Shown in pieces: positions 23,852-35,880 of a stretch of 64,000 bases of DNA. Each line of letters starts with the position of its first letter. The stretch's first letter is position 1. Both the position numbers and the translations under genes were made by a program. Origin of the DNA: Cyrtodaria siliqua (taxonomy: Eukaryota > Mollusca > Bivalvia > Adapedonta > Hiatellidae); contig JAWPHD010005113.1 in the NCBI GenBank assembly GCA_037043455.1, positions 1 to 64,000 on the forward strand, given 5' to 3'. The notes beneath the pieces are model-generated. The model was given only the letters and a program-made list of their open reading frames with translations, did not search any database and was not told the origin of the DNA.

Positions 23852-25375
23852 TTAAGGATTCTCTAAATAATATTTTAATCCAATTTGTTGATTAATTTCA
23901 AGAGCCTGATCTACTAAACGTTCATTTCGTACATCTGTGTTTTGATACTACTGATTGCAAGACAATACTTCGATTTCTGCCATGGTTCAGTCGCCATTTT
24001 CATAAGTCTGTTTAGTGTTATTTGAAGACGGACTCTTGCATATCTCATTTCCTTTATAAGTCATATTGTAATAGACATTGTATCGAGTATTTGAATCTTT
24101 AGATACGTTTGGCTTTCATGTGATAAATCAGAAATACTTTCAACATCTCGTTCAATGCATTTGTTGATCTCAATCGACGAGATTTTTATAGATTGGATCT
24201 CTACTTCTAACCTTCTTTCTTCTTGGATAGTGTTGGTTGCGCTTCTTGTCCAAAGAGGTCGACCATGCCTGCAGTCTTTCTGAATTCTGCTGTAATTATT
24301 TTGCCATCAAGACATATATGGTAAGCTTTCTGGTTTGCCGACAATGCCACATTGTGTGACAACAGCGTCTATATTAGATTCAATAACATCAGGTTTAGCA
24401 CACTTTAATGCATACACTTTAATTCATACGTCTTCTTCTGTGCGTTTAATGTTTTCGGATCGAGACATACGAAATTCACAAGAGTCACGTCAGCTTTACT
24501 TTTCACATACATTCATCTCGTTTCCTCCATGTACTGTCATTGTTTCATATCCGCCAATAGACCCGATGGCCCATAACTGTTTCACGTCTTGAGAAGATCG
24601 CATTAATCATGCATCAACGACAGTTGAAATTCGATTCTCATCGACGAAATGTTGCGCTGCAATATGATCGACACTAAAATCACCATTTTCTACCATGTCA
24701 AAGAATGCTATTCACCCTGTTAGTCGACCATGCTCCGATAAATGCGATGTTACAGATGGAAGTAAATCACGTAGCAGTGAGACTGTTCTTTGTATGACAT
24801 CTGCATCCGCCTAAATGTCTTCCTCTCCAATTTCTTCAGTTTCGACGGGAATATCCTCACTAATTTCAGTGAAACCACTTTTCCCCAATACTTCACTACA
24901 TGGATTACCTTGAGTTTCATTGAGTCCTTCATTTAAAAAATGCGTTTTCGTATCACAAGTTTGGATGTCAGTAAATAGCTGTTTATGAACTGATTTATAG
25001 GGGGTGTTAGTTTTACATGTTTTTTAGGTAGCGCCGTGGTGTAATGGTTAGCATTGCGGCTTAGTAACCCAGGGGTCGCGCGTTCAATCCCAGCCAGGAC
25101 CGAATTTTGGTTAATTATCGAAATATTTCAAATGTATTTCCCACCTTACCAGTCCTTCGGATGAGACTTTAAAACCGAGGTCTGCTCGCTAAAATGCTTA
25201 GTGCAATACAGCGAGGATAAATAAACGCTTATACACACACACGTTTTTTAAGTTGGCTATCTGTTGTTGTTTTTGTTGGAATCTGTAATTTACCAGTTAT
25301 ATCGTCTAAGGACAAGTGACGTGGATCACATTTAATGTCTTTGCCTAACAGCTGAAAAGTCCGTCTCTTTGTCAT
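23852..25375 (-). pseudogene. Decayed protein-coding gene of an unassigned, probably multi-copy family
   Basis: Reading the minus strand from an ATG at 25375, coding-like sequence runs for about 1.3 kb excluding an inserted SINE. The N-terminal part (MTKRRTFQLLGKDIKCDPRH) is separated by the SINE at 25030-25245 from the rest, which resumes at about 25018 with PYKSVHKQLF. One frame continues, with TAG at 24813-24811 and TGA at 24714-24712 and 24609-24607 among several stops, through QLWAIGSIGGYETMTVHGG. It then shifts frame near 24310 to DGKIITAEFRK and VDLFGQEAQPTLSKK, then a Glu/Lys-rich helical stretch. It shifts again at about 23918 and ends YYLENP-stop at 23852. From memory the DGK...DLFG.E..PTL pattern resembles large uncharacterised protein families of molluscs and cnidarians. 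Function is unknown. At least six stops and two or three frameshifts make it a pseudogene. No introns are apparent, so a retrocopy or mobile-element protein is possible. Confidence 0.7.
25030..25245 (+). mobile_element. tRNA-derived SINE inserted in the decayed gene
   Basis: The head (about 25031-25100) has a tRNA A box (TGGTGTAATGGTTAGC) and B box (GCGTTCAATCCC). A body with TTCGGATGAGACTTTAAAAC follows, and the tail is rich in CA (TTATACACACACAC). The flanks GTTTTTTTAGGT (25019-25030) and GTTTTTTAAGT (25243-25253) look like an 11-bp target duplication. Removing the element rejoins the coding-like frame on the minus strand, which supports insertion after the gene existed. Confidence 0.8.
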
Positions 25376-26160
25376 TCTGATGTTAGAACACAATGTTGGA
25401 CAGCTTCGCGGCTGCGTTCAAACTATAATGCGCAATTTGCGCACGGTGATGTCAACATTTTCACCTGAAACTGAGTGTATATGTGTTTAGTATCTGATAC
25501 ATTCCTGTACGCGAGAATCTGATGCAAATAAACTGATTGTACATCATAATCTGTAACACCTTCCCTCGGACACCGTAACATGTCGATATAAAACAAATTG
25601 ATGAAACATGATAAATGAAGGAATGATTTATAAAAAATATGTGTTTATTTTAGATTGAAATACATGACAGTTCTACGCCAAATGATTCTTTATGTTCTGG
25701 GCTCATATTTAGAGTCTTTTTCGCAAAATTCAAATATTGTATAATTCAGGTATATACTGGTTAAATACTGAATGTTGACTTTGTCTATGCCAATAAATAA
25801 ATAAAAGGCAATTTACAATAAATTTCAAAATGACTTCAAGCTATCGTTATCACTCAAACATCATTTTAACAACAATTAGACTCGTCACATGGAGAGAATC
25901 CACAACAATGTGTACAAAAAGCAAAACAAGGTACTGCAGAATCTGATACGTGCTGTACATAGGAACTAAACATCGTGTAACGTCGATTCGCCCAGTGAAT
26001 ACAAAATAGATACATCTATTAGATGGTTGAGGCATGGGAGATGTTATTCTGAGGGGCGAAAATTATTTAAAGCAACAAAAAAAAAAGAGAAAAACTATTT
26101 AAACTACATTTTGATTGCCACCCACTAGCCCATTTAATTATAAAGTTGTATAAATTACTG
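25376..26160. other. Intergenic DNA
   Basis: The decayed gene's frame stays open about 45 bases upstream of the assigned ATG, so its true start may lie at 25376-25420. Beyond that no feature was recognised. Confidence 0.4.
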
Positions 26161-26290
26161 TTTAATAAACAAATATTTATATAGTTAATATATACATGTA
26201 TATACATACAAACACATACACACACATCTATATACATATATATACACATATGTACATATAAATATATACACATATATACACAACTGTCAG
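26160..26290. repeat. (TATACACA)n-type microsatellite
   Basis: Irregular alternation of TATA and CACA motifs over about 120 bases. Confidence 0.85.
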
Positions 26291-26329
26291 TGTCTTGGTA
26301 CATTGTAAGAATTCATAGGGCTGGATGGA

Positions 26330-26795
26330 TAAAAAGGTAGGCTATATTAGTTTAAAATGGTTTTAAAATTGCTCCATGTATTTTTAAAACCTTTCTATTT
26401 GATTGTTTCTGATTGCGATTTGTTTATGCATTTCGTATGAATGACGAATTCTGTATATCATTGGAGTAACAGAGAGCGCTGTTTTCAGTTGTTTTGAAAA
26501 AAATATGTAATATTAAATTTCTAAGATAATTTGTAGCTCTACAGTTGATTATTCTTTACCTATGTTAAAAATAAATGCATGCTCAGTTAGCTTCAGATTT
26601 AAATTTTTGATATGAAGAGTGTATTTATCTGTGTTAAAAATGTCTGAGTTGAAAGGCAGGTCCACAACATATGAACAATACTCTCGTCCTGGTGGCAGTA
26701 GTGACAATAAGGGTTTTCTGTGTTTTTTATTTTGTGCAGATAAAGCTGTGTTGAAAGAAAAGAAATATAAAAAAGATCGGACAGGGAAAGTAGCA
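26330..26795 (-). pseudogene. 3' end of a second LINE, L1/Tx1-like
   Basis: On the minus strand from about 26740 downwards a broken frame reads PYCHYCHQDESIVHMLWTC, the CxxC...H...C pattern found near the C-terminus of L1/Tx1-type LINE proteins. After a frameshift it continues LKLTEHAFIFNIGK, and further on LSVTPMIYRIRHSYEMHKQI and NNQIERF, which also fit that region. RT motifs are absent, so the copy is strongly 5'-truncated. Several stops are present. Its upstream side meets a family A repeat at about 26770. Confidence 0.65.
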
Positions 26796-27415
26796 TTCAA
26801 GGAGACACCACAAAACACAGAAACAAACACGCAAACAGACAAACAAGAAGGCAAAAGCAATAATAAATGCAAACGACATCACAAACACAAAAGGGTTGAC
26901 AATAGTGCTACCGACTTGGAACGGTCAGTGGCAAAGTAGGCCACTGGGGGTTTAAACCGGTTCTAGGGTGCACTAAACCTCACACTTACCCTACTGTCAT
27001 GCCATTAAAACAGGACAGTGTAATTAAAGAAATCCCCGTCATGATCTAATCTCTAACCAACAAGGCAGCATCAATAGGCAATATAAGTAAAACACAAATA
27101 TGCTTGTGTAAATATAATACAAAAGAAACAATAGCCTAGAAAACCACAATGAAGGTACTCAATGACTTGGCAGAAGCCAGAGCAGTAAGAGAATACACCA
27201 TTAAGACAAGAAAGATCATGGACAAACATCAAACTCCACCGTCCCAATGGGCTTTAGGTAGGTGTCATCATAGGGTCCACAGCCTGTCCGGTCATCGTAC
27301 AACTAAAGAGGAAAGCATAGTGGCGAACTGTAAAAGGGTCCACCACCAAGCATGCAGTACGTTGAAAAATGATAGGGTCATAGCCTCTTTTGAACACTTG
27401 TTTGTCGAAATTTAA
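26770..27415 (+). repeat. Repeat family A, near full-length plus copy
   Basis: This starts GATCGGACAGGGAAAGTAGC and passes all the family landmarks to GGGTCCACAGCCTGTCCGGT, ending near AAATGATAGGGTCATAGCC. It is the best reference copy in the window together with 46770-47525. An 88-codon frame at 27149-27415 is partly echoed in the other long copy but interrupted there; it is not supported as a gene. Confidence 0.75.
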
Positions 27416-27419
27416 GTTT

Positions 27420-28085
27420 TATTTTTTCATTCTGGATATGTTTACATGACACACAACTGAACATAGAAATTGCATTGTTAGTTTATATCTCATATAGTGA
27501 GTGTGGTCACTCAGAGGGATACACTAATAAAACCATATTATTATGTTGGCAAGACATTTAAAGATGTTTAAAAACGTTTGAGAACGACTTTGATCCAACT
27601 CTGTGTTTTTTTTGTTATATTCTGTGTTAACAAAGTTAATAAGCATTTAAATAGCACCGTAAATCTCTATGCGTTCCAGTGGTCATGAACAATATCATTA
27701 ATATATTTGTGAATTACAGGGCATTCTTTTCTGCTTAAAAAGTACACACTCTACAGAAATGATAAGTTCGGTCTTATTTCAATGTATAGGGAGGTAATTT
27801 TAAAATTGATAACTTTGGTTCGTTATTTAATTATAATGACAAGGCTATTCTCACTTATGTTTTGCGGTTTTTAAGTATTGCAACCCAGAACATTGATTTA
27901 ACAATAATTTACATGTCTTAATAGCAATCCTATGATCTTATATGAATAGTATTTAGTTAAAATAACTCTAATAGTAACATTGATTCACGAATGTTAAATG
28001 TGAAGAAAAAGAACATCATATGGTATGCCAGTGTTTAAATACATCATAATGACGTCATGGAATACATTAAACTGTCATTCCAATG
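27420..28085. other. Intergenic DNA
   Basis: No gene-like or repetitive feature recognised. AT-rich. Confidence 0.4.
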
Positions 28086-28087
28086 AG

Positions 28088-28310
28088 TGGTTTGGTGCAC
28101 CCTAGAATCGGTTTAAACCCCCATTGGCCTACTTTGCCATTGACCGTTCCAAGGCGGTAGCCCTATTGTCAACTCTTTTGTGTTGTGATGTCGTTTGCAT
28201 TTATTATTACTTTTGCCTTCTTGTTTGTCTGTTTGCGTGTTTGTTTCTGTGTTTTGTGGTTGACTGTCCTCCTTGAATGCTACTTTTCCTGTCCGATCTT
28301 TGTATATTTC
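28088..28310 (-). repeat. Repeat family A, minus copy (5' part)
   Basis: TTTGGTGCACCCTAGAA to CCTGTCCGATCTTTGTATAT, the first 220 bases of the family in reverse. Confidence 0.75.
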
Positions 28311-28599
28311 TTGGTCATGTGGTTTATTGCTAAACTTATTTTGTATTTTATATACATGTATATTCATATGGGGATTTAATAAGTACTTCATGTTGATCAA
28401 ATTTCATGGTTAACTAAATATATCTACCACGTGTAGGCGAACTGTAACATAATTATATGTTGATCATTTAAATTTCATAATTCCTTTACTTGCTGCAAGG
28501 CTAAGACACTCATTTCTAAATGTAGTTTACGTTATTACACGATTATTTATTGAAACAGTGTTCGAAAATAGCAAAGTATTGGACAATCGCTAAAGCTAA

Positions 28600-28860
28600 G
28601 GAATCATTGACATACGAATCACTTCTTTATCGTGACACCACATATGCAAACGTGGAAACGTGGCTCCATCGTAAATAGGGTGTCTACTATAGAATTTGCA
28701 GAAACGCTGCAGTACTTCAGGTAAGAAGGTTCTAGGCCAATTCTCCATATGTTATCTTGATTTAAATGGAGGATGAGACTGGCACGTTCATTCCTGTTAG
28801 GCGCCTTATAACCTTTCATGTCTTGCTTCGACTTAAAACCCAGTTCAATTTAATTCCATC
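28600..28860 (-). repeat. Repeat family C copy
   Basis: Reverse complement of 13985-14210, with ATGCAAACGTGGAAACGTGG and GCGCCTTATAACCTTTCATG. Confidence 0.65.
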
Positions 28861-29523
28861 GTGTACTGTATTTATTAATTACGCAAATTGTGAGCATTTT
28901 AGAAAATAATAATTGAAGGTTTTTTATATTAACTAACTATGCCATATAAAGAATTAAAATAAATAAATAAAAATCATCTTTCCTAATATTTAGGTGTCAA
29001 AATCTAGGTCAAAAGATCAATTTAGTGCAAAAAATGATTGTTGACTATACACAACTCATTTTTTGTATAAAATTTATTACATTTAAACACATTGTTCTAG
29101 TGAGAAAAAAGGGTAAGCTTAAACATATGTATTATGGCAGTAAGATAACAAACATAATTATGCTAATGTTAATGCTGCTTACTTGGAGAGGGCATAGGTC
29201 CGAGTTTGAACTTCCCTACGTAAAAGAAAGAATAAGACACTGTTTCGTAAGATATTTGTTGGTGATAGAAGTGTTTCATAGATGACTTTTCAACCGGATA
29301 TAACGATGAAAACAGCCCAAGGGACATGTTGCTCCTTCTAAATTCAGTTAAAATGCTGTTTAAAAAACTGTGACATGCGAAACAAACCATTATACAATAC
29401 TAACAATCTCCTGTATAACTTAGGTTTCAGAGTGAATATAGTGCCAAAAAATATTAATGTTAGTATTGAGACAACATTTTATTTGTGCAAAACACACTTT
29501 CTTATACTTTAATAATTGTAAGA
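28861..29523. other. Intergenic DNA
   Basis: Only short ORFs without recognisable domains. No shared repeat was seen except weak similarity of 29200-29330 to the fragment at 31980-32265. Confidence 0.35.
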
Positions 29524-30230
29524 ACCGGTTTAAACCTCCAGTGGCCTACTTTGCCACTGACCGTTCCAAAGAGGTAGCCCTATTGTCAAAAAGTGTATGA
29601 TAATGGACCTTTGGTAACGGCCGAGCACGACACATACGAAATATTGCAGTCTCGGTTTGATTGAGACTGTTCATGAGCGGTAGTGAAATAAGCTAGCTAC
29701 CTCTCACGCCCTCTAGTTCCGGGTTGAGCAGAACTCAATATTAATAAAATCAATAGTACACAATTTTAACCATCCCGAAGATGGCATGCATACGGCGGTG
29801 GACATGGAGTTATTTGCTTCCCCATGTCGTACGGCGTATGGTCCCAGTATCTAATAAAATTAAATGCCCCGAAGAGCGAAATAAACATAATGGAATTTAG
29901 TTGGGAGCAGCGGTTATGAAGCCCGCGTATCACAAGGAACAGCCAAAAGTCTAAATTAAAAGGCAGACAACATATCCTATAAGTGGTTAAACAATACCCA
30001 GAGCCTTCTATCGGCCGGAGTAGTGGAACCACCGAATCAAAAATTAAGTAAGAAAACAAAATAAATTGAAAATGTACCACCGATAACCCTTGTGTGTTTG
30101 TGATGTCGTTTGCATTTATTATTGCTTTTACCTACTTGTTTGTCTGTTTGCGTGTTTGTTTCTGTATTTTGTGGTTGACTGTCCTCCTTGATTGCTACTT
30201 TCCCTGTCCGATCTTTTTATATTTCTTTTA
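29524..30230 (-). repeat. Repeat family A copy split by a family B insertion
   Basis: Family A runs 29524-29588 and resumes at about 30088-30230. The break falls inside the landmark that reads TTGTCAACCCTTTTGTG in other copies. Confidence 0.75.
29589..30087 (-). repeat. Repeat family B inserted in family A
   Basis: This minus copy runs between AAGTGTATGATAATGGACC and CCACCGATAA. Because the flanks are continuous family A, these positions give one pair of family B boundaries. A 104-codon minus frame is not conserved in the other copies. Confidence 0.75.
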
Positions 30231-31299
30231 AATAAATGAAATATAATCTGCCCTATAACCTCTGTCAAGGGCATAATTATAAGGGATCTTCAGTTATGAA
30301 TATGCTTCGCTAGATTGTGGCTTTCAAAATTAGATTTAAATGGCTCCGCTGTATAATTACATTACATAAACATGGTAGTCACGACATATAAGCTCATAAA
30401 ACAGTCGAATATAGACTCATCAGGTCATTATATAATTCAAATTATGTAAAATAAGATCTCCTTAAAAGAAGGTTTTAATAGTAGTTGTAATGTTCAAAAC
30501 GTGTTCATAAACTTCTCTATTCATCTCTATTCATATGTCATTATTAAAAACAGTAGTCATGTCTTCCTTTAAATCTTGGTTCCGGGGTGCATCTCTCACT
30601 ATTAATTTCAATGCAGACTTTTGACAGTTGCATGTGTCGCTTTTTTGAACAGTATACAGTGTGGAAAGCACATTTCTTTTTCGAGTGTAAGTTTGTTGAT
30701 TAGTTTCTGAGCTGGTTTCTATCATGACCACTATGTCAACTTATTTTCAGTTGAAAGTATTCGGACTCGTAATAACTGTATGTGTTGCACTCATGTTTAG
30801 CTGCATTTGAGTATACAATAGCAATCTTATGTCAGTTTCCTTTTAGAGAAGAGTTCTTCAGCGTAACTAACTTTAGTACGTTTTACCGATAAAACATTGT
30901 ATAAGGCATAATTCTAAATACCATCACAAATGACCATAGAATGGTTTTCATTCAAAAAAGCGGGAGTTTTTTGGAGAATACAAGATGTAGAAGTTTCAAA
31001 GCTCGTCTTTGAGTTTGCTGTCAGTTAGCATCATTTTCAATCCGGATATTTTATTCCAAATCGGGAGATAGTGACATAGCATTGTTTTGTTAACCTCACC
31101 ATGTATACCTTGGTTTTGTGCTTGGATGCTATAATCAATGTAGCTGTCAAACACTACATGCAATCTACGGACGCCAAAGCCCATTGTGATTTAGCCGTTT
31201 TATTGAAGTTATTACTTTGGTATTATCGTCTATATAAACATTATTCAATCATCCCAAAATCTGTTTGTTTGAATGTTGTTCACAGGCTCATCAGCACAT
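30231..31299. other. Intergenic DNA with one weak minus-strand ORF
   Basis: A 66-codon minus-strand ORF (30531-30731) has a hydrophilic, less biased composition (for example NVLSTLYTVQKSDTCNCQ). It has no recognised domain and no clear splice sites, and may be an exon or chance. Nothing else was seen. Confidence 0.3.
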
Positions 31300-31575
31300 A
31301 ATATATTATTTAGCGCCACCCAGAGAGGGAAGGAGCATACATAGGAGTCAGAGGACCAAACCTAATTTTACTAATAAAACGATTTTTTAATGTGCTTGAA
31401 TTGTAAACTCCAATACACGGGAACACCCTGGCAACATTACTATTTGACTGTTAAGGTTAAGGGAAAGCATCTTACCCTAAACACACTGCCTAAACTCAGC
31501 GGCACCGGTGAGACTTGAACCCAGGGCCTCTGGTTGCAAGTCTACCACGCTATAAACTGGGTCACGCCAGTTTCA
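31300..31575 (-). mobile_element. tRNA-derived SINE with conserved central domain
   Basis: Read on the minus strand, the tRNA-like head contains AGCGTGGTAGAC (A box) and GGGTTCAAGTCTC (B box). The central part, GTGTGTTTAGGGTAAGATGC then TTTCCCTT, corresponds to GTGTGTTCTTGGGCAAGACA in the SINE at 59240. This matches from memory the core of V-type metazoan SINEs. The tail has CTTCCCTCTCTGGGTGGCGC, also shared with the 59240 copy. Confidence 0.75.
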
Positions 31576-31979
31576 AAATCTGAACATGTATGATAATTCA
31601 CGACTCATCAAGTAGAGAACAAACAAACGATTCAAGTAGCTGAGACTTCTGGTTACTGACTTTTCCTGCAGGCTTGTGGAGAACTTTTCTCTAAAGCCTA
31701 CCAGTCTTACAACAATTTCGATGGGAAAAGAAATTTTGCCGTTTGTCACTCCATGTTTTGAATTTATTCAGAATTTATGAAGTACTTCGTTAATTTATTA
31801 TCACTGCCCTCCAATTTTCAATTCATATTTCATGCCCAAACATCTTCTAATGCTTTTTGTTAGTAAGTCCACGTCAAACATTTTAAGGCAAGTCGTTTCC
31901 TTTGTCAGTTTTTCCTAATATTTTTTACTGGTCCTTTGGGACCAACGATCCCAATATAGGTGGCATTAAAGTAGAATAC
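31576..31979. other. Intergenic DNA
   Basis: No feature recognised. Confidence 0.3.
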
Positions 31980-32265
31980 CGCTTAAACCGGTGCTAGTGG
32001 GCGTGAGAAGTGTTGCTTCTTTCATTACTTCTCATGAACAGACTCAATAAAACCGAGTCTGCTGCTTTATTCTCTGAATTGTGTTTGTTGCTCTCAAACG
32101 ATCACCTTTATCAGTATTTATTTACAGCAGGAACGCAGCCATATATGAAAGACGTATATCACCAGCAAGTCTTGTATCTAATCCTATATAGTTCATCTTC
32201 TTTCATAGACCTACGTTTTCTTAACGTTTCGTTACGGAAACGTAGACCTATGCCATAAGCAGCAT
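31980..32265 (+). repeat. Fragment related to repeat family B (3' module)
   Basis: GGGCGTGAGAAGTGTTGCTT and CTCATGAACAGACTCAATAA correspond to the end module of family B (GGGCGTGAGCGGTAGCTAGC and CTCATGAACAGGCTC). The rest differs. The ORF across it (82 codons) has no domain. Confidence 0.5.
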
Positions 32266-32564
32266 AAACGTTAATTATGTTGTTGTTCTCTTACTCCCTT
32301 TTTGTTAACATTGGTAAGCGTTAAACATTTATATCATTAAAATATCCTAATATTTAAACGATGTGTATATAAACAATTTGTGATGCAAAGGGTTTATTTT
32401 TTATTTTTGCACTCAAATTACCCTTTGACCTTGGTTTTGACACTTTGTGTATGCCATACACGCTCCCTTAAAGTTTAACAAATAGCATTTTATATTTAAG
32501 GATATTTCTTTTAAAAATAAAATACCTGAACTTATTATTTTTAAACCTTTTGCGTAATTAATAA

Positions 32565-33540
32565 ATACTTGTAATTTGACACAATCTTGGACGCCATCTT
32601 GGATATCTCTGTATGTCCTTGACTTCAGTCAAACTTAAAATCATTTATTTAAAGCATTTTTTCTTGCAATTCTTTGGATGTATAAAAGTGTGTGTTATAC
32701 CAAAAAAAGATAGAAAAAATAGGAGGTATTTGTTTTGTTCCTTTTAAAATAAAAATACTTAATAATTTTGTTTATTTCCTGTGTTGAGACATAGTTTCAA
32801 TCTCGATAAACTCATTTGCATACAAATGACCTTATGAACAGACATTGCATGATGGGAATGGGATTTTTACAAACTACGCTGGTATTAAGCGACCGCCGGC
32901 AAACAGGGGAATCACCATACTTGTAATTTGGCGCCATCTTGGATATCATCTTGGATGCCATCTTGGATATCTCTGCATGTTTTAGTTCAAATTAAAAATC
33001 ATGTAGTTCAAATTTAAAATCATTTATAGAAGGTACTATTTCTTACAATTGTTTTGGTGTATGATAATGTGTGTTATACCTTAAATTGTTGTACCAGTAT
33101 TAACCTTTGTATAGTTAATTGTCATTTGTTGCAATAATTTGACCTTTTAACCTAGATTCTGACCCCTAAATTATAACTTATTATAAAGTTTAACAATTAT
33201 ACCATTTTATATTTAGTATATTTCTTTTAAATATAAAATACCTTAGATTATTATTGTTTGAACATGCTCACATTTTAATTAATAAATATTTGTAATTTGA
33301 CGCCATCTTGGATATCTCTGCATGTCATCGACTTAGGTAAAATTTAAATTGATTTATGTAAAGAACTATTTTCTATAATAATGTGTGTTATTAAAAACAT
33401 TGTTGCCCCAGCACTAGTTTTTGTATAGTTAATTGTCATTTGTTGCACTAATTTAACCATTTAACCTAGATTTTGAACCCTAAATAATGAACATTTTAAA
33501 AATGTATTTTACTTCCTATAAATAATCAGTTAGTTTTATT
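32565..33540. repeat. Diverged tandem repeat, unit about 330-350 bp
   Basis: CGCCATCTTGGATATCTCTG-type starts recur at about 32594, 32937/32973 and 33304. Each is followed in the same order by an AAAATCATTTAT-type block, TTGTAGGTGT-like and GTGTGTTATA landmarks, and a block beginning GTTAATTGTCATTTGTTGCA. Confidence 0.65.
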
Positions 33541-33714
33541 ACATTTACTGAGTTTTGAGGAAAAAACAATCCATACATTCATTGTTCAGTTTTATAACAG
33601 GTTTTCTAAACAAAAGTGGCCATCTCGAATTGCCAAGTTAGTAATAACATTTCAGAATTTTTGCCGGTAGTCCCAAAAACTAAGAAGACCGATTAATCGA
33701 TTCATTCTTTCATC

Positions 33715-34600
33715 TTCCAGAATACGTTACTCTAGTAAAATCATTTTACTATATACTTATTACATATCAATAAAATAAAACACAACATAATAACAAATCA
33801 ATTACAATTATGTGTTTAATTCAAATTCATAGGCTATGAAAAACAAAAAAAAATAACTCTTTTTTGAGACGTATATGAAAACATTAAGTCATCAAAACAC
33901 ATATGTCATAACGGTCATGTCATATGCGATATCAGTATTAACAATTTAAAAGCACATGTATAGAACGATGTAGCTGTCTTATTTAAATTTAGTTATTATG
34001 TGCAAATGTCTGTACTTCTATACGGTACATATTTCTTAGTATGCTGTGCACATTGCTTTAGATGCCGTGCATATTTCCTTATTATTTGTACACCCGTCTT
34101 TATATGCGGTGCACAATTCTGTGTTGTTGTGTACACTTCGTTATATTCGGTGTAAACTTCTTTATATGCTTTTCACATTTCTTTATATGCTGTACAAACT
34201 TCCTTAAATTCTGTGCAACCACCTTAAATGATGTGTAAACTTATCTTTATGCTGTGAACATTTCTTGATATGCTGTACAAACCACGTTATATGCTGTGCA
34301 AATGTCTTTATATGTTGTTCAACGTTTTTATTTGCTGTGTATACTGCCTTATATGCGGTGTAAACGCCTTTTCACATATCTTAATATCCCGTTCAAATCA
34401 CTTATGTGTATGCTGTGCACACCACTTATATGCTGTGCATAGTTTATATGCTGTACAAACTACGATGTATGATGTATAAACTACGTTATATGCGGTGCAA
34501 CCATTTGCTCTACAAAATACTCTGTGCTTTACGAACTAAAATTTATAAGGACTGGTGCAAACTTCTTTATATGCTGTACAAACTACAGAAAAATAAGGAA
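33715..34600 (+). repeat. Dispersed repeat R2, copy 2, with 21-bp minisatellite
   Basis: Direct copy of 18365-19085. From about 34010 to 34600 there are some 25 diverged 21-bp units (ATGCTGTGCAAACTTCTTTAT type; well aligned examples at 34188-34330). The array is longer than in copy 1. Confidence 0.8.
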
Positions 34601-34669
34601 CCATATATTTAAACTTTGGAAATACTATTTTGTATTATATTTGGTTTTCAAAAAATCAAAAATCATATA

Positions 34670-34671
<2 letters not shown>

Positions 34672-34703
<32 letters not shown>
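34672..34703. repeat. Poly(T) tract, 32 bases
   Basis: An uninterrupted T run. It could be the poly(A) end of a minus-strand retrotransposed copy, but no element was recognised beside it. Confidence 0.95.
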
Positions 34704-34704
<1 letters not shown>

Positions 34705-35055
34705 TTCCTAATACTATTTTCCAGGCTGTTTGCTTGTTTATTATCAGCATTTAAATCCGTGGATTTTATGATAGAAATGAAAACAAAAACAAAAATAACA
34801 CCGTTTTTATTCAAATTAAACTAAGTAAATATCAAATTAACTATATCTACATTGGCGTAGTCACCTCTTCATCGGCATAGGAATTAGAGGTTTTTCAGTC
34901 TCAGACATGTATTCCTGTTCAAAATGGTAAAGTTGCGCAATGTGCCGTTATATAATCAGCGGCATTTCCTCCAAAGTATTATCATGATCGTAAAATTTCA
35001 ACATTTTCACACGCATACAAACACACACACAAATACGCATACGCACACACACACA

Positions 35056-35097
<42 letters not shown>

Positions 35098-35880
35098 TGT
35101 TTAAGCCTGCTTTCCTAGTGTGCACCTGGCTTCTCTTCGAATCGACGATGTCATGAACAGTTACACATAGACAAGGTTTGCACTTGAATTGTTTCGATCC
35201 TTTAACATCACCGGTTTGCCTTTTCGATTTTTATCTTTAACAGTCGCATGTTCACATACACCAATAACACGTTAAAATGTGTTTATAATGAAAACTAATA
35301 ATTAAAACATATTAATTTGTTGAATTAGGTAAAAGTTCACCATTACGATATGCGTTACTGATGACAAACAGTCTAGAAGTGTTTTTTATCTATATATAAG
35401 CCGCAGTATTAACATCAGCAATCAGCAATTGAAAACGTAAACTAGCTGCTGGAGCAAATAGCATTATATATGGGTACGATATGGAAACAAAGTTAAAAAT
35501 AAATAAAATAAGTAACGGGGTTCAATGATATGTATGGATGCATATAATGTATAATTCCTAAAGGCGAATGTGTATAAACTGCGTATAAACTTGACAGGGT
35601 TTGTTTCACCAGTTTTTACATCGTATACAGTAAGCGACTCAGAAGAGTACAATACAAGTTCACTAAAATGTATCATACATGTGTGAATGTGTTTCGTGGT
35701 CACACTTAGACATCATATTTCAGAGTTGGGTATCATCGTATCCAACCTTATCTCCTTAACCAATGGGCAGATTTGAATTTCGTTTTACATGTATTGTAAT
35801 CACATCAGGGAGCATTCGCCAGAATTTCTGACATTTTTTTTCTTTTGTATAGTAATACTGCTATCTCAACTCTATTTAAA
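34704..35880. other. Intergenic DNA with a weak exon candidate on the minus strand
   Basis: Apart from the CA repeat, the minus-strand frame at 35464-35703 contains ELVLYSSESLTVYDVKTGE, which reads like a beta-propeller strand pair and follows a CATTTTAG acceptor-like site. There is no second exon and no confident family match. Confidence 0.25.
35010..35093. repeat. (CA)n microsatellite
   Basis: Mostly ACACAC with a few CATACGCA interruptions. Confidence 0.95.

Noticed and set aside
27149..27415. 88-codon ORF in family A as a gene
   Set aside because: The matching part of the 46770-47525 copy is interrupted, and other copies lack it.
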